Shown piece by piece: positions 27,964 to 38,903 of a DNA stretch of 64,000 bases. Source of the stretch: Kineobactrum sediminis. Its GTDB lineage: Bacteria > Pseudomonadota > Gammaproteobacteria > Pseudomonadales > Halieaceae. A model generated the notes under the pieces. The model had not been told where the DNA came from. It was given only the letters and a program-made list of their open reading frames with translations, and searched no databases. The stretch is from assembly GCF_002868715.1 (NCBI RefSeq), contig NZ_PKLZ01000007.1:186001-250000 (forward strand). Direction: 5' to 3'. Within the stretch, counting starts at the first letter, position 1; each line of letters starts with the position of its first letter. Made by a program: the position numbers and the translations under genes.

Positions 27964-28785
27964 TTGAGCAGGATAGCCGGGCGTTTTCAGCAGTTGGCGG
28001 CCCAGGGGCGCAAAGCATTAATTCCCTATATCGTGGCCGGTGATCCCGTTGCCACGGTGACTGTGCCGTTGATGCATGCCCTGGTGGCTGCCGGTGCGGA
28101 CATGATCGAATTGGGGGTGCCATTTTCCGACCCGATGTCAGAGGGACCGGTGATCCAGAAGGCTCATGAACGGGCACTGGACAACAAAATAAGGCTGCGT
28201 GATGCACTGGCCATGGTGACCGAGTTCAGGCAGCACGACGTGGATACGCCGGTGCTTTTGATGGGCTACGCCAACCCCATAATACGCATGGGCTACGCCG
28301 TATTCGCCGACCTCGCCCTGGAAGCGGGGTTGGACGGCCTGCTGACAGTGGATATACCGCCGGAGGAAGTCGCCGACGTCAACGCAGAGCTACATCGGGT
28401 CGGCATGGATAATATCTTCCTGGTGGCCCCGACCACGCCCGACGCCCGAATCCAGGCGATCGCGGACCAGGCCAGCGGTTTTATCTATTATGTGGCCCTG
28501 AAAGGGGTAACCGGCGCCGGCCATCTCGACAGCGATGATGTGGCTCACCATGTTGGGCAGATCCGCAGCCATACCACACTGCCGGTGGCGGTAGGCTTCG
28601 GTATCAAGGATGCCGCTTCCGCCCGCCGTGTGGGCGCTACTGCAGAGGGTGTGGTTGTCGGCAGCGCGCTGGTTGAGCACATTGCCGCCGCGGCTGCGGC
28701 AGGCGGCGATAATGCGGCCCTGTTGCAGGCCGGTGCGGGGCTGATCGCAGAGATTAGGGCCGGATTGGATGGCATCGCTTCCTAG
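27964..28785 (+). CDS. trpA: Tryptophan synthase alpha chain
   Basis: 273 residues from a TTG start. It is a TIM barrel with the catalytic Glu in [11 protein letters not shown] and Asp in [11 protein letters not shown]. It cleaves indole-3-glycerol phosphate to indole and forms the alpha2beta2 complex with TrpB. It ends 47 bases before accD, which probably has its own promoter in the gap. Confidence 0.97.
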   Translation: MSRIAGRFQQLAAQGRKALIPYIVAGDPVATVTVPLMHALVAAGADMIELGVPFSDPMSEGPVIQKAHERALDNKIRLRDALAMVTEFRQHDVDTPVLLMGYANPIIRMGYAVFADLALEAGLDGLLTVDIPPEEVADVNAELHRVGMDNIFLVAPTTPDARIQAIADQASGFIYYVALKGVTGAGHLDSDDVAHHVGQIRSHTTLPVAVGFGIKDAASARRVGATAEGVVVGSALVEHIAAAAAAGGDNAALLQAGAGLIAEIRAGLDGIAS

Positions 28786-28802
28786 TTGGTGGTGCGCGCG
28801 TT

Positions 28803-28808
28803 TATAAT
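28803..28808 (+). promoter_or_regulatory. Possible -10 element before accD
   Basis: TATAAT at 28803-28808 in the 47-base gap between trpA and accD, 24 bases before the accD ATG. No convincing -35 is seen at the right distance, so this may be a weak or activator-assisted promoter giving accD expression separate from the trp genes. Confidence 0.35.
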
Positions 28809-28832
28809 GGCCGCTCACAATCGGGGGAAGCC

Positions 28833-29765
28833 ATGAGTTGGATTGACAGGATATTGCCATCCGGGGTGCGTAAAGAGACCGGTGAGCGGCGCTCCACGGT
28901 GCCGGAGGGCCTGTGGAAGAAATGTGTAAAGTGTGACGCCGTGTTGTACCGGCCGGATGTCGAAAACAACGACGACGTCTGCCCCAAGTGCGACCACCAT
29001 ATGCGCATCAGTGCCCGCCGTAGATTGGCCATTTTTCTGGATGCCGAAGGACGGGAAGAAATACTTGCCGATATCGAACCGATAGACCGGCTCAAATTCC
29101 GCGATAAAAAACGCTACCGCGATCGGATTAGCGCAGCCCAGAAAGCAACCGGTGAGAAAGATGCCCTGGTGGCCATGCGCGGTAATCTTCAGGGTTTGCC
29201 GGTCGTTTGTGTCGCCTTCGAATTCGCTTTCCATGGCGGCTCCATGGGTTACGCGGTCGGTGAAAAGTTCACCCGGGCGGCGCAACTGGCGCTCAGGGAG
29301 CGTATCCCGATGGTCTGTTTTTCCGCTTCCGGTGGCGCGCGGATGCAGGAGGCTCTCATATCCCTGATGCAGATGGCCAAGACCAGTGCTGTCATCGAGC
29401 GCATGAAGGTGGCCGGGGTCCCTTATGTCTCGGTCATGACCGATCCTATCTACGGTGGGGTCTCTGCCTCGCTGGCTTTGCTGGGTGACATCAACGTGGC
29501 GGAGCCGGATGCCCGCGCAGGGTTTGCCGGCCCCAATATTATTGAGCAGACTATCCGCCAGAAGCTGCCAAAAGGCTTTCAGCGCAGTGAATTCCTGCTG
29601 GAGCATGGTGCCATAGACATGATTGTGCATCGCAACGATATGCGCGACACCCTGGCCAGGTTGCTCTCCAAGCTGACCAATTTCGACCTGGTGGCAGACC
29701 CCGAAGCGGAAATTGACGACGAGAAGGAGCCGGTCGAGTTTATTCCCGACGAACAGGATGACTGA
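28833..29765 (+). CDS. accD: Acetyl-CoA carboxylase carboxyltransferase beta subunit
   Basis: 310 residues. An N-terminal four-cysteine zinc ribbon (Cys31, Cys34, Cys50, Cys53) precedes the crotonase-like carboxyltransferase core, with [15 protein letters not shown] and [13 protein letters not shown]. Together with AccA it transfers a carboxyl group from biotin to acetyl-CoA, the committed step of fatty acid synthesis. The end overlaps the folC ATG by 8 bases, so the two are translationally coupled. Confidence 0.97.
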   Translation: MSWIDRILPSGVRKETGERRSTVPEGLWKKCVKCDAVLYRPDVENNDDVCPKCDHHMRISARRRLAIFLDAEGREEILADIEPIDRLKFRDKKRYRDRISAAQKATGEKDALVAMRGNLQGLPVVCVAFEFAFHGGSMGYAVGEKFTRAAQLALRERIPMVCFSASGGARMQEALISLMQMAKTSAVIERMKVAGVPYVSVMTDPIYGGVSASLALLGDINVAEPDARAGFAGPNIIEQTIRQKLPKGFQRSEFLLEHGAIDMIVHRNDMRDTLARLLSKLTNFDLVADPEAEIDDEKEPVEFIPDEQDD

Positions 29766-31047
29766 GCCTTCACTGGCAGTCTGGCTGGAGCGTCTTGAGA
29801 CGTTGCACCCGGTGGCTATCGAACTGGGGCTGGAGCGTGTGCGAACGGTGGCCGCTCGCCTGCAGTTATTGCCGGTAGCGGTGCCGGTAATTACCGTTGC
29901 CGGTACCAACGGTAAAGGATCTACCGTGGCGGTACTGGAGGCACTGGTAGCTGATGCGGGCCTGGTTGCCGGGGTGTATACGTCGCCACACCTGCAGTTT
30001 TTCAATGAGCGCATCCGGGTTGCCGGTACCAATGTGGACGATTCTTCCCTATGCGATGCACTGGCACAGATTGATGCGGCGCGGGGTGAGATATCCCTGA
30101 GTTATTTCGAGTTTGCCACCCTGGCCGCACTGCTTGTTTTTCGTTCCCGCGGTGTGGATATTACGGTCCTTGAGGTGGGTCTCGGGGGGCGCCTGGACGC
30201 TGTCAATATCGTCGACCCCACCGTTGCCGTGATCACCAGTATCGCACTCGACCATCAGGCCTGGCTGGGCGACAGTCTGGACGCCATTGCCAGGGAGAAA
30301 GCCGGTATTCTGCGTGCAAGTGCGCCTGCGGTTATTGCCGATAGCAGTCCTACGGCGGGACTTTACGCCGCGGTGAGCGCGGCGGGTGCCCGGGCCGTGT
30401 GGCTGAACGAGGACTTCGGGTTTGAGGAGCAGTCCGGCGATCGCTGGCAGGGATATCTGCAAACTGCAGACGGCGACAGGCGGCAACTGCCCTCTATCGC
30501 CAGTAGTGGCTTGTTGCCGGCGAACATTTGCGCAGCCCTGCAGGCGCTCGAGCTGCTGGGGTTGCCCGCCAGTGACAAAGCCCTCGCCCGTGTGGTTCCG
30601 ACGCTGCAGTTGCGAGGGCGCCGACAGCAGCTACGGGTAGGGGATATCGACTATGTGCTTGATGTTGCACACAACCCGGCCGCTGTTAATAAGCTAGGTG
30701 AGTTTTTGAGTGCAAAGCCTTGTAAAGGAAAGACTATTTCGTTGTTTTCAGCGATGGCTGACAAAGATATTTCGGGCATGATTAAGGCGGCGGGAGACCA
30801 CTTCGAGGCATGGTTTGTTGCTGACCAGCCAACCAATCCGCGGGCGGCAACAGCGGCGGATATCGCTACCGCGCTGCGCCAGAATGGGCAACAAATGATC
30901 AGCGTCAGCAAAAATTTACGCCAGGCCCTCGCACGTGCGCGCAGCGTGATGGCAGTCGGCGACCGGTTGGTTGTGTTCGGTTCTTTTTTTACAGTGGCGG
31001 CGGTATTGTCGTCACTGGACAAGCAGGCGCACGGGTATGACCAGTGA
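29758..31047 (+). CDS. folC: Bifunctional folylpolyglutamate/dihydrofolate synthase
   Basis: 429 residues from the ATG at 29758 that overlaps the accD stop; an upstream extension inside accD is ignored. It has the Mur-ligase type ATP loop GTNGKGST (residues 49-56), FFNERIRV and the [10 protein letters not shown] region, and DVAHNPAA near residue 300. It adds glutamates to folates and makes dihydrofolate from dihydropteroate. The GTG of dedD overlaps its stop. Confidence 0.95.
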   Translation: MTEPSLAVWLERLETLHPVAIELGLERVRTVAARLQLLPVAVPVITVAGTNGKGSTVAVLEALVADAGLVAGVYTSPHLQFFNERIRVAGTNVDDSSLCDALAQIDAARGEISLSYFEFATLAALLVFRSRGVDITVLEVGLGGRLDAVNIVDPTVAVITSIALDHQAWLGDSLDAIAREKAGILRASAPAVIADSSPTAGLYAAVSAAGARAVWLNEDFGFEEQSGDRWQGYLQTADGDRRQLPSIASSGLLPANICAALQALELLGLPASDKALARVVPTLQLRGRRQQLRVGDIDYVLDVAHNPAAVNKLGEFLSAKPCKGKTISLFSAMADKDISGMIKAAGDHFEAWFVADQPTNPRAATAADIATALRQNGQQMISVSKNLRQALARARSVMAVGDRLVVFGSFFTVAAVLSSLDKQAHGYDQ

Positions 31048-31646
31048 ATGATATCCTCAAGCAACGACTTGTCGGCGCACTGATACTGATTGCCCTCGGG
31101 ATAGTGTTCTGGCCCATTATTTTTGTTGAGCCGGAATCCGCTATCAGTATTGAGGACCTTAGAATCCCGCCGCGCCCACAGGTCGATTCGACCCCGATCG
31201 CAGCACCGGAAAATACCGGTCTCAGAGGTTCCCCGGATAGTCAGTTTGAAGAAGAACTGCCCCAGGCTCTGGCTGGTGAAACCTATACCATTGCGGAGAT
31301 CAACCCAGACGCAGACAATGGGCAACCGGAGCCATCCGCGGCGCCCGCTCCGGGACAGACCCGTAGTGAAGCGCCTGAGCAGCCGACGCTCGATGCGCAG
31401 GGCGTACCGGTGGCGTGGATGCTGCAAGTGGTGACTGTCAGTAACGCCGGCGCCGCAGACGAATTACGTCAGCGCCTGCTGGCAATGGGTCACAAGGCCT
31501 GGGTCAAGCCGGTGTCAGTCGAGGGCAAGCGCCTGTATCGGGTCAATGTCGGCCCCAAGTTTGAGCGCGCCCGACTCGACAACCTGCGTGCAGAAATCGA
31601 TGCCGAGTTCGCGGTGCAATCACTCATCAAGCGATACCTGCCGTGA
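31044..31646 (+). CDS. dedD: SPOR-domain cell division protein (DedD-like)
   Basis: 200 residues from a GTG overlapping the folC stop. One N-terminal membrane helix (about residues 9-28) leads to a proline- and acid-rich linker, then a C-terminal SPOR domain (about 124-200, from WMLQVVTVSNAG to LIKRYLP) that binds denuded peptidoglycan at the division septum. The position between folC and cvpA fits dedD in many gammaproteobacteria. Its stop overlaps the cvpA start. Confidence 0.88.
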   Translation: MNDILKQRLVGALILIALGIVFWPIIFVEPESAISIEDLRIPPRPQVDSTPIAAPENTGLRGSPDSQFEEELPQALAGETYTIAEINPDADNGQPEPSAAPAPGQTRSEAPEQPTLDAQGVPVAWMLQVVTVSNAGAADELRQRLLAMGHKAWVKPVSVEGKRLYRVNVGPKFERARLDNLRAEIDAEFAVQSLIKRYLP

Positions 31647-32137
31647 CTATCGCCGCCTTCACCTGGGTCGACTGGGCCATGGTGGGTATTATCGGCCTGT
31701 CGACCCTGCTGAGCCTGCTGCGAGGATTCACCCGCGAAGCGTTATCGCTGGCGGGCTGGATAGCCGGGTTTGTTCTCGCTTATGTGTTTGCCGGGGATCT
31801 CGCCAGCCGCATGGCAGAGCTGATCAGTAACATTACCGCGCGTTACATAGCGGCCTGGTTGTTGATTCTGGTCGGCACGCTGCTGGTAAGCGGCTTTATC
31901 AGCATGCTGATGTCGCGGCTGGTCAAGGTCACCGGGCTGGGCACCCTGGACCGCCTGTTGGGTACCCTGTTTGGTTTTGCCCGGGGGGTAGTGATAGTCC
32001 TGGTGCTGGTGTTTGTTATCCGCGAACTGTTGTCGCCACAGGACCAGGCGTGGCTGCACGAGGCGCAGCTGATGCCGCAGGTTGATACGTTAATGAACTG
32101 GGCCCTGCTCACGCTGGGTCAGTGGAATAGCCCCTAG
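31643..32137 (+). CDS. cvpA: CvpA family membrane protein
   Basis: 164 residues from a GTG overlapping the dedD stop. Four hydrophobic segments with the family sequence [21 protein letters not shown] at the N-terminus and FVIRELLS near the C-terminus. CvpA was named for its need in colicin V export; in most bacteria its job is envelope homeostasis. It directly precedes purF, the standard gene order. Confidence 0.9.
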   Translation: MTIAAFTWVDWAMVGIIGLSTLLSLLRGFTREALSLAGWIAGFVLAYVFAGDLASRMAELISNITARYIAAWLLILVGTLLVSGFISMLMSRLVKVTGLGTLDRLLGTLFGFARGVVIVLVLVFVIRELLSPQDQAWLHEAQLMPQVDTLMNWALLTLGQWNSP

Positions 32138-32178
32138 ATGCTTGCATGCAGGCATCCAATCAACGAGGTAAGCGTCAC

Positions 32179-33702
32179 ATGTGTGGTCTGGTAGGACTGG
32201 TAGGGAAGGGCGATGTTGGCCCTGATATTTACGATGCATTAACGGTACTGCAGCACCGGGGGCAGGATGCCGCGGGTATCATGACCTGTCGCGGGGGGCG
32301 TTTCAGCCAGCGCAAGGGTGAGGGACTGGTGCGCGATGTGTTTCGCCAGAACCACATGCAGCGACTCAAGGGGCCGATCGGCATCGGCCATGTGCGCTAT
32401 CCTACGGCGGGCGCGTCGGGCCCCGCGCTGGCTCAACCTTTTTACGTGAATTCACCCTACGGGATTGCCCTTGCCCACAACGGTAACCTCACCAATTCGG
32501 CGCAACTGGCCCGCGAGCTGTTTGAAGACGACCTGCGGCACCTGAATACCGACTCCGACTCCGAGGTGTTGCTGAACATCTTCGCCCACGAGCTGCAAAC
32601 CCTGGGTAAGCTGAGCCCGGCTGCGGATGACATTTTTCACGCGGTCGAGGCGGTACACCGGCGCTGTCGCGGCGGCTATGCCGCAGTGGCGATGCTGGTG
32701 GATTACGGGGTGGTTGCGTTTCGTGACCCGAATGGTATCCGGCCATTGGTGCTGGGGGTGCGCCACAGCGCCCTGGGTGACGAGTATATGGTGGCCTCGG
32801 AGAGTGTCGCGCTGGACGTGCTGGGTTTCAGCCTGATCAGCGATGTGGAACCGGGTGAGGCCATATTCATCGATAGTTACGGACAACTCCATCGCCGGCA
32901 GTGCGCGACCAATCCACAATTGCGCCCCTGTATTTTCGAGCATGTATATTTTGCGCGCCCGGACTCGCTGATGGATGGTATTTCGGTCTACAAGACGCGG
33001 ATGCGCCAGGGCGAGGCGCTGGCCCATAAAATTCTGCGGGAGCGTCCCGATCACGATATTGACGTGGTGATACCGATTCCCGATACCAGCCGCATTGCCG
33101 GCCAATCGCTGGCGTCTGAACTCGGGATCAAGTTTCGCGAGGGGTTCATGAAGAATCGCTATATCGGGCGAACCTTCATCATGCCCGGGCAAAGTCAGCG
33201 CAAGAAATCCGTACGTCAGAAGCTGAACCCGGTACCGCTCGAATTCAAGGGTAAGAACGTCCTGCTGGTGGATGATTCCATCGTCCGCGGTACTACCTGT
33301 CGCCAGATCATCGACATGGCGCGCGACGCCGGTGCCAGCAAGGTCTATTTTGCCTCCGCGGCGCCGCCTGTGCGCTTCCCCAATGTGTACGGTATTGACA
33401 TGCCTTCGGCCTCGGAGCTGATCGCCCATAACCGCACTGTTGCCGAAATCTGCGAACAGATCGGTGCGGACTGGCTGGTCTACCAGGACCTGGATGATCT
33501 CGTTCAGTGCTCCAGGGAAGGTAGCAGGACCGCAACAGGTTTTGACTGTTCGGTATTCAATGGCGAGTATGTAACCGGAGATGTGGATCGGGCCTATCTC
33601 GACCGTATCGAGGCACTGCGCAGCGACGAGGCGCAACACCTGAGTCGGTCGCAACTGGTTGAGGAGGGGTCGGTGGTCGGCCTGCATAATGACGCCACCT
33701 GA
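32179..33702 (+). CDS. purF: Amidophosphoribosyltransferase
   Basis: 507 residues. The start is fixed at the ATG at 32179 because the N-terminal nucleophile Cys must be residue 2 ([10 protein letters not shown]). Class II glutaminase domain (with HRGQDAAGI and GHVRYPTAG), then a phosphoribosyltransferase domain with the PRPP loop [13 protein letters not shown] (about residues 361-373). It starts de novo purine synthesis by making phosphoribosylamine from PRPP and glutamine. metZ follows closely and may overlap its end. Confidence 0.97.
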   Translation: MCGLVGLVGKGDVGPDIYDALTVLQHRGQDAAGIMTCRGGRFSQRKGEGLVRDVFRQNHMQRLKGPIGIGHVRYPTAGASGPALAQPFYVNSPYGIALAHNGNLTNSAQLARELFEDDLRHLNTDSDSEVLLNIFAHELQTLGKLSPAADDIFHAVEAVHRRCRGGYAAVAMLVDYGVVAFRDPNGIRPLVLGVRHSALGDEYMVASESVALDVLGFSLISDVEPGEAIFIDSYGQLHRRQCATNPQLRPCIFEHVYFARPDSLMDGISVYKTRMRQGEALAHKILRERPDHDIDVVIPIPDTSRIAGQSLASELGIKFREGFMKNRYIGRTFIMPGQSQRKKSVRQKLNPVPLEFKGKNVLLVDDSIVRGTTCRQIIDMARDAGASKVYFASAAPPVRFPNVYGIDMPSASELIAHNRTVAEICEQIGADWLVYQDLDDLVQCSREGSRTATGFDCSVFNGEYVTGDVDRAYLDRIEALRSDEAQHLSRSQLVEEGSVVGLHNDAT

Positions 33703-33709
33703 TACAGAT

Positions 33710-34906
33710 ATGACACCCAATGATGATCCCCTGGCGGGCGCGCACCTTGATACGCTCGGAATACGCGCCGGCATCACACGCACCGCAGAAGGAGAGCATT
33801 CGGAGCCGATTTTTACCACTTCAAGCTACGTCTTCGATTCTGCCGCGGACGCCGCTGCCCGTTTTTCCGGCGACAGTCCGGGCAATGTCTATTCCCGTTA
33901 TACCAATCCTACCGTGCGCAGTTTTGAGCAACGTATCGCCGCTCTCGAGGGGGGTGAAGCAGCCGTGGGTACGGCCTCCGGTATGGCCGCCATTCTCAGT
34001 ACCTGCATGGCGCTGCTGAAATCCGGGGACCATGTCCTCTGTTCACGGGATGTGTTTGGCACTACCACCAACCTGTTTGCACGCTACCTGGTCAAATTTG
34101 GCGTTGCAGTCGATTTTGTGCCGTTGCTGGCCCTCGATCAATGGCGCGACGGCCTGCGCCAGGAAACGAAATTACTGTTTGTGGAAACGCCTTCCAATCC
34201 CTTATGCGAAGTGGCCGATATTCGTGCCCTGGCGGAGCTGACTCGCGGCACCGATGCCCTGCTGGTGGTTGATAACTGCTTTTGTACCCCCGCGCTGCAG
34301 CGGCCACTGGAATTGGGTGCCGATATAGTCATTCATTCCGCCACCAAATACCTGGACGGGCAGGGCCGATGCGTGGGCGGTGCGGTTGTCGGCGGCGCTG
34401 CGCACATGGCCGAGGTTGTCACTTTCCTGCGCACCTGTGGCCCGACCATGAGCCCTTTCAATGCCTGGGTATTCCTGAAAGGCCTGGAAACCCTGCGCCT
34501 GCGTATGGAGGCCCACAGCCGCTCGGCGCTGGACATTGCCCTGTGGTTGCAGCAGCAACCACAGGTAGAGCGGGTCTTTTACGCAGGCTTGCCATCGCAT
34601 CCCGGCCACGCCCTGGCAACGCAACAGCAAAGTGCCTTTGGTGGGGTTCTGTCGTTTCAGGTCAAGGGGGGGCGCGAGGAGGCCTGGCGCTGTATTGATG
34701 CCACTCGCATCATGTCGCTCACCGCCAATTTGGGAGATGCAAAGTCCACTATTGTTCATCCCGCGACCACAACCCATGGCCGTCTCACACCGGAACAGCG
34801 TGTCGAAGCAGGTATTGCCGACAGCCTGATCCGCGTGGCAGTGGGACTCGAGCACGTCGACGATCTGAAAGCGGACCTGCAGCGGGGCCTGGACGCCGTT
34901 GTTTGA
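33710..34906 (+). CDS. metZ: O-succinylhomoserine sulfhydrylase
   Basis: 398 residues from the ATG at 33710; an ATG at 33689 inside the purF end is an alternative giving 405 residues, and neither has a clear ribosome site. PLP lysine in HSATKYLDGQGRCVGG at Lys213, and GNVYSRYTNPTV and FVETPSNPL motifs of the Cys/Met PLP family. MetZ makes homocysteine directly from O-succinylhomoserine and sulfide. The purF-metZ neighbourhood is the Pseudomonas-like arrangement that supports MetZ rather than MetB. Confidence 0.93.
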   Translation: MTPNDDPLAGAHLDTLGIRAGITRTAEGEHSEPIFTTSSYVFDSAADAAARFSGDSPGNVYSRYTNPTVRSFEQRIAALEGGEAAVGTASGMAAILSTCMALLKSGDHVLCSRDVFGTTTNLFARYLVKFGVAVDFVPLLALDQWRDGLRQETKLLFVETPSNPLCEVADIRALAELTRGTDALLVVDNCFCTPALQRPLELGADIVIHSATKYLDGQGRCVGGAVVGGAAHMAEVVTFLRTCGPTMSPFNAWVFLKGLETLRLRMEAHSRSALDIALWLQQQPQVERVFYAGLPSHPGHALATQQQSAFGGVLSFQVKGGREEAWRCIDATRIMSLTANLGDAKSTIVHPATTTHGRLTPEQRVEAGIADSLIRVAVGLEHVDDLKADLQRGLDAVV

Positions 34907-34954
34907 ACAACGCCGGGGAATGTTCGGCAATTACCTCACCGCTGGAGCGGACTA

Positions 34955-35884
34955 ATGGAAATACAGGCCGCAATTGAAGGTGCGATCACCCAGGTAGGTA
35001 GGGTGCTGTTGGGCAAGGATGCCCAGGTCAGGCTGGCCCTTTGCTGCCTGTTTGCCCGTGGCCACCTGCTCATTGAAGACCTGCCGGGGATGGGCAAAAC
35101 CACCCTGTCCCATGCGCTGGCCGATGTTCTCGGCTTATCCTGCAAGCGGGTACAGTTCACCAGCGACTTGCTGCCCGCCGACATACTGGGCGTCTCCGTA
35201 TACGACCGTAACCACGGCAACTTCAGTTTTCATCCGGGGCCGATTTTTACCCAGGTGCTGCTGGCGGACGAAATCAACCGTACAACGCCGCGGACCCAGA
35301 GCGCGTTACTGGAAGCCATGGCCGAGGGCCAGGTGACAATCGAGGGGGAGACGCGTTTGCTGCCGCAACCCTTCTTTGTCATCGCCACCCAGAACCCGAT
35401 TCACCAGGCCGGCACCTACCCGTTGCCGGAAAGCCAGCTCGATCGTTTTCTGATGCGACTGCAGCTGGGCTATCCCGATCCCAGGGCGGAACGGCAAATG
35501 TTCGTCGACAGGCATTCCGGTAGCGGGGCCCCGACATCGCTGCCGCGCTGCATAGAGCCACGGCAACTGGCCGCAATCCGCAGCGGTGTTGCGGAGGTGA
35601 ACACCTCCGACAACCTGTTGGATTATCTGCAGCGCCTGGTCGCGCGCTCCCGCCAGGGCGGCGAGTTCGCTGTTGGATTGTCACCCAGGGGGGCACTGGC
35701 CCTGCTTGAATGCGCCCGCACCTGGGCTTTCATGGCCGGGCGTAATCACGTGGTGCCGGAGGATCTGCAGGCCGTATTGCCCGCCGTCGCCGGCCACCGG
35801 TTGATCCCCAGCGGCGACTATGCCGATGATGGCCAGGCACTGGTGGCACTGCTGCAGCGCACTGTGGACGTGATCCGTCCCTGA
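34955..35884 (+). CDS. MoxR-family AAA ATPase
   Basis: 309 residues. Walker A GMGKTT (residues 45-50), Walker B LLADE (102-106), then ATQNPIHQAGTYPLPESQLDRF (in two parts, about 141-162) with sensor 1 and the arginine finger region. MoxR ATPases act as chaperones for protein or metallocofactor assembly, often with a DUF58 partner. Here DUF58 and transglutaminase genes follow with a 8-base gap and then an overlap, the standard three-gene unit. A GGAG ribosome site precedes the ATG. Confidence 0.93.
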   Translation: MEIQAAIEGAITQVGRVLLGKDAQVRLALCCLFARGHLLIEDLPGMGKTTLSHALADVLGLSCKRVQFTSDLLPADILGVSVYDRNHGNFSFHPGPIFTQVLLADEINRTTPRTQSALLEAMAEGQVTIEGETRLLPQPFFVIATQNPIHQAGTYPLPESQLDRFLMRLQLGYPDPRAERQMFVDRHSGSGAPTSLPRCIEPRQLAAIRSGVAEVNTSDNLLDYLQRLVARSRQGGEFAVGLSPRGALALLECARTWAFMAGRNHVVPEDLQAVLPAVAGHRLIPSGDYADDGQALVALLQRTVDVIRP

Positions 35885-35892
35885 AGCTGTCT

Positions 35893-36888
35893 ATGCGCTC
35901 TCGCCTGCACACCTCCATTGCCGGTCTCCGTCAATATGCCCACCGTGGTTTCGGTCACTGGATGCAGCGCCGGATTCCCGCCGCGCGATCGGTTACCCTG
36001 AATCAGCGCCGGATCTTTATCCTGCCCTCCAGGGCCGGCCTGTTCTTTGGCGTACTCTTGCTGGTCATTCTGCTCACTGCGATTAACTACCAGAACAACA
36101 TGAGTTACGCGCTGGCCTTTTTACTGGCAACCCTCTTTGTGGTGGCAACCCTGCATACCTATGCCAATCTTGCGGGGCTCACCCTGCATGCACTGGCTGC
36201 CACTCCCGCTTTCCCGGGTCAGCAGAGCACATTCAGCCTGCGGCTTGAACGCGGTCGACTACAGGCTCACTATGGTTTGCGCCTGGCGTGGCCCGACAGT
36301 GGAGAGGCCACCGTTAACCTCGTCACCACAGACAGTGCGGAGGTTCACCTGTACCTGCCGGTGGGCAGCCGGGGCTGGCATCACCCGGGACGCCTGCTGC
36401 TTGAAAGCACCTACCCTCTCGGCCTGCTGCGTTGCTGGACCTGGGTTGATCTCGACCTGAGGGCAGTTGTGTATCCGCAGCCCCTGGTATCACCTGAGCT
36501 GGTGGGGGCGCAGGGCAATCGCGCGGACGGTGCAGCGGCAGCGATAACCGGGAGTGACGATTTTTACGGCTTCCGGGAATACCGGTTTGGCGACTCCCTG
36601 CGCCAGGTTCACTGGAAGGGCCTGGCCAAGGGCCAGGCTTTGCAAAGCAAGGACTATGCGTCCTACGCCAGCCACAGTGCCTGGCTGGACTGGGAGCTGT
36701 TTCACGGGGTGCCCCCGGAACAGCGACTGTCCCACCTGTGTTATTGGGCGCTGGCCTTTCACCGACGCAATGAGGACTACGGCCTGCGTATTCCCGGATT
36801 GCGGATTGACCCCGCACGCGGTGACGTGCACCTGGACCGGGTATTGAGTGCACTGGCGCTTTACGGCCACGAGCAACCCGTCCTGTGA
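35893..36888 (+). CDS. DUF58 membrane protein of the MoxR operon
   Basis: 331 residues. Two membrane helices near residues 45-90 (FFGVLLLVILLTAINY and AFLLATLFVVATLHTY) precede an extended cytoplasmic or periplasmic domain with the DUF58 signature DDFYGFREYRFGDSLRQVHW, followed by KGLAKGQALQSKDY. It is probably a membrane partner of the MoxR ATPase in a chaperone-like role. The transglutaminase gene's GTG overlaps its stop. Confidence 0.9.
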   Translation: MRSRLHTSIAGLRQYAHRGFGHWMQRRIPAARSVTLNQRRIFILPSRAGLFFGVLLLVILLTAINYQNNMSYALAFLLATLFVVATLHTYANLAGLTLHALAATPAFPGQQSTFSLRLERGRLQAHYGLRLAWPDSGEATVNLVTTDSAEVHLYLPVGSRGWHHPGRLLLESTYPLGLLRCWTWVDLDLRAVVYPQPLVSPELVGAQGNRADGAAAAITGSDDFYGFREYRFGDSLRQVHWKGLAKGQALQSKDYASYASHSAWLDWELFHGVPPEQRLSHLCYWALAFHRRNEDYGLRIPGLRIDPARGDVHLDRVLSALALYGHEQPVL

Positions 36889-38882
36889 CCGGCCAGGAGC
36901 TACTGCCACGCAATGCGCTGGTCTGGATTATCATCAGCCAGTTTGCCTTGCTGGCACCACACCTCGCTCGCCTGCCCGTGTGGGTGATACTGGTGTACCT
37001 GGTAGCCGCCTGCTGGCGGACGATGGTGCACCAGGGACGCTGGTCATACCCCCGACGCTGGACCAAGCTGGGCCTTATCCTCGCGGGTTTTGGCGCTATT
37101 GTCGCAAGCTACGGCAATCTGCTGGGCCTGGAACCCATGGTCGCACTGTTGCTGACCGCCTTTGCCCTTAAGCTACTGGAGCTGGTACAGCGCAAGGACG
37201 CTTATGTGCTCCTGTTTCTGGGCTATTTCATCTGCGTCACCAGCTTCCTGTTCAGTCAGGATATTGTGCTGGTACTGTACTCATTGTTCACTGTGGTGTT
37301 GGTAACAACCGCCCTGGTCGCCTTGCACCAGCCCGGCGAAAACCGGTTTCGCCCCGGTACCATCCGGTTGCCGGCCACGATGCTGGCCCAGGCATTCCCA
37401 TTGATGCTGGTATTATTTTTCCTGTTTCCGCGCATAGGGCCGCTCTGGACGGTACCGGTGAAGAGCCACGCGGCCAAAACCGGGGTCAGCGATTTCATGA
37501 AGCCCGGTGATATCTCCAGCCTGAGCCAGTCGGGAGAGATGGCGTTTACGGTTCAGTTTGAAGGGCCCATTCCGGCGCAATCGGCACTGTATTGGCGCGG
37601 CCTGGTGTTCAGCGTACTGGAAGAGGGTGCCTGGCGGAGCCTCAGGCGATCGGAAATTCCCGCTGCAGAGACTCGTCCCTCGATACCCGACAAGGCCGAC
37701 GAGACGCCCCTGGCTTACAGCGTGCTGATGACGCCAACCCGGCAGAACTGGCTGTACAGCCTGCGATATGCGGAGTCCAGCCAGAGTGGTCTCCTGTCGA
37801 CTGCGGATTTTCGGTTGTTTACACCGGTGGAAATTGAAGACCAGTTTCGCTATCGCGCCCGCAGTTGGCTTGCAGCCCCGCTGGATATCCAGCTGTCGTC
37901 CTGGCGACGGCGTGCCGAACTGGCCTTGCCCGAAGGCGAAAACCCCCGCAGCGTGCAATTGGCGAGAGATATGCGGGCGACCAGCAACAGCGACGCTGAA
38001 TTTGTCGACGCCGTACTGGGCTGGTTCAACCGGGAGTCTTTCGTTTATACCCTGCAGCCACCACTTCTGGGCCAGAACCCCATGGATCAGTTCCTGTTCC
38101 AGACCCGCAGGGGTTTTTGTGAACACTATGCCTACGCCTTTGTACTGATGATGCGTGCGGCGGGGGTTCCTGCACGGGTAATTGCCGGATATCAGGGTGG
38201 CGAGGTCAACCCGGTAAATCGCACGGTCATCGTGCGTCAGTTTGATGCCCACGCCTGGGCGGAAGTCTGGCTACCCGGACAAGGTTGGGTACGAGTTGAC
38301 CCCACCGGCGCGGTAGCCCCTGAGCGCATCGAGTTCGGGCTTGAGCAGGCGCTGGTGACAGAGGGCAGCTTTCTGGCCAATTCCCCGTTGTCGCTGCTCC
38401 GCTATCGTGGGGTTGGCTGGGTGAATATGTTACGGTTACGGTATGAAGCACTAACGTATCGCTGGCAGAGCTGGGTCGTGGGCTTCAATAGTGAGCAGCA
38501 ATACCAGCTGTTGGAGGATTTGTTCGGGAGTATTCGGGCCAGGAATTTTGTCATTCTTTTTCTGGTGAGTGGTATTCTGGTATTGGTGCCTGTTGCCTGG
38601 CTGTTACTCGGCCGCCGACAGCAGCGACGGGCGAATGCCACCCAGCAGTGCTATCTTGATTTTTGCACGCTGTTGGCCAGGCGGGGCCTGTCACGGGACC
38701 CCGGTGAAGCACCGGCAAGCTTCGCCCATCGCGTGGCCCTGGGGAATCCGGCGCTTGCTGGCTGGGCACAACAATTCACTCGCGACTTCAATCACCTTGC
38801 CTATGCCCACGACGGGCTTGCCGCAGGAGAGTACCGGCGACTATTGGCGGCGTTGCGAGCGCAGCTTCGACAAATACCCTGA
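36885..38882 (+). CDS. tgpA: TgpA-type membrane transglutaminase
   Basis: 665 residues from a GTG overlapping the DUF58 gene's stop. Five to six N-terminal membrane helices (about residues 1-190), a long DUF3488 periplasmic region, then a transglutaminase-like catalytic domain with Cys412 in RRGFCEHYA, His456 in DAHAW and Asp472 in VDPTGAV, and a C-terminal membrane helix with a DUF4129 tail. All three catalytic residues are present. TgpA of Pseudomonas is an essential periplasmic enzyme of unclear substrate. The moxR-DUF58-tgpA order matches the Pseudomonas locus. Confidence 0.92.
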   Translation: MTGQELLPRNALVWIIISQFALLAPHLARLPVWVILVYLVAACWRTMVHQGRWSYPRRWTKLGLILAGFGAIVASYGNLLGLEPMVALLLTAFALKLLELVQRKDAYVLLFLGYFICVTSFLFSQDIVLVLYSLFTVVLVTTALVALHQPGENRFRPGTIRLPATMLAQAFPLMLVLFFLFPRIGPLWTVPVKSHAAKTGVSDFMKPGDISSLSQSGEMAFTVQFEGPIPAQSALYWRGLVFSVLEEGAWRSLRRSEIPAAETRPSIPDKADETPLAYSVLMTPTRQNWLYSLRYAESSQSGLLSTADFRLFTPVEIEDQFRYRARSWLAAPLDIQLSSWRRRAELALPEGENPRSVQLARDMRATSNSDAEFVDAVLGWFNRESFVYTLQPPLLGQNPMDQFLFQTRRGFCEHYAYAFVLMMRAAGVPARVIAGYQGGEVNPVNRTVIVRQFDAHAWAEVWLPGQGWVRVDPTGAVAPERIEFGLEQALVTEGSFLANSPLSLLRYRGVGWVNMLRLRYEALTYRWQSWVVGFNSEQQYQLLEDLFGSIRARNFVILFLVSGILVLVPVAWLLLGRRQQRRANATQQCYLDFCTLLARRGLSRDPGEAPASFAHRVALGNPALAGWAQQFTRDFNHLAYAHDGLAAGEYRRLLAALRAQLRQIP

Positions 38883-38903
38883 TCACGAAAGGATAATCCA
38901 TTG

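Noticed and set aside
28815-30032. 405-residue open frame on the - strand
   Set aside because: It runs antisense to accD and the start of folC, both firmly identified.
32452-33819. 455-residue open frame on the - strand
   Set aside because: Antisense to purF and metZ, with no recognisable motif.
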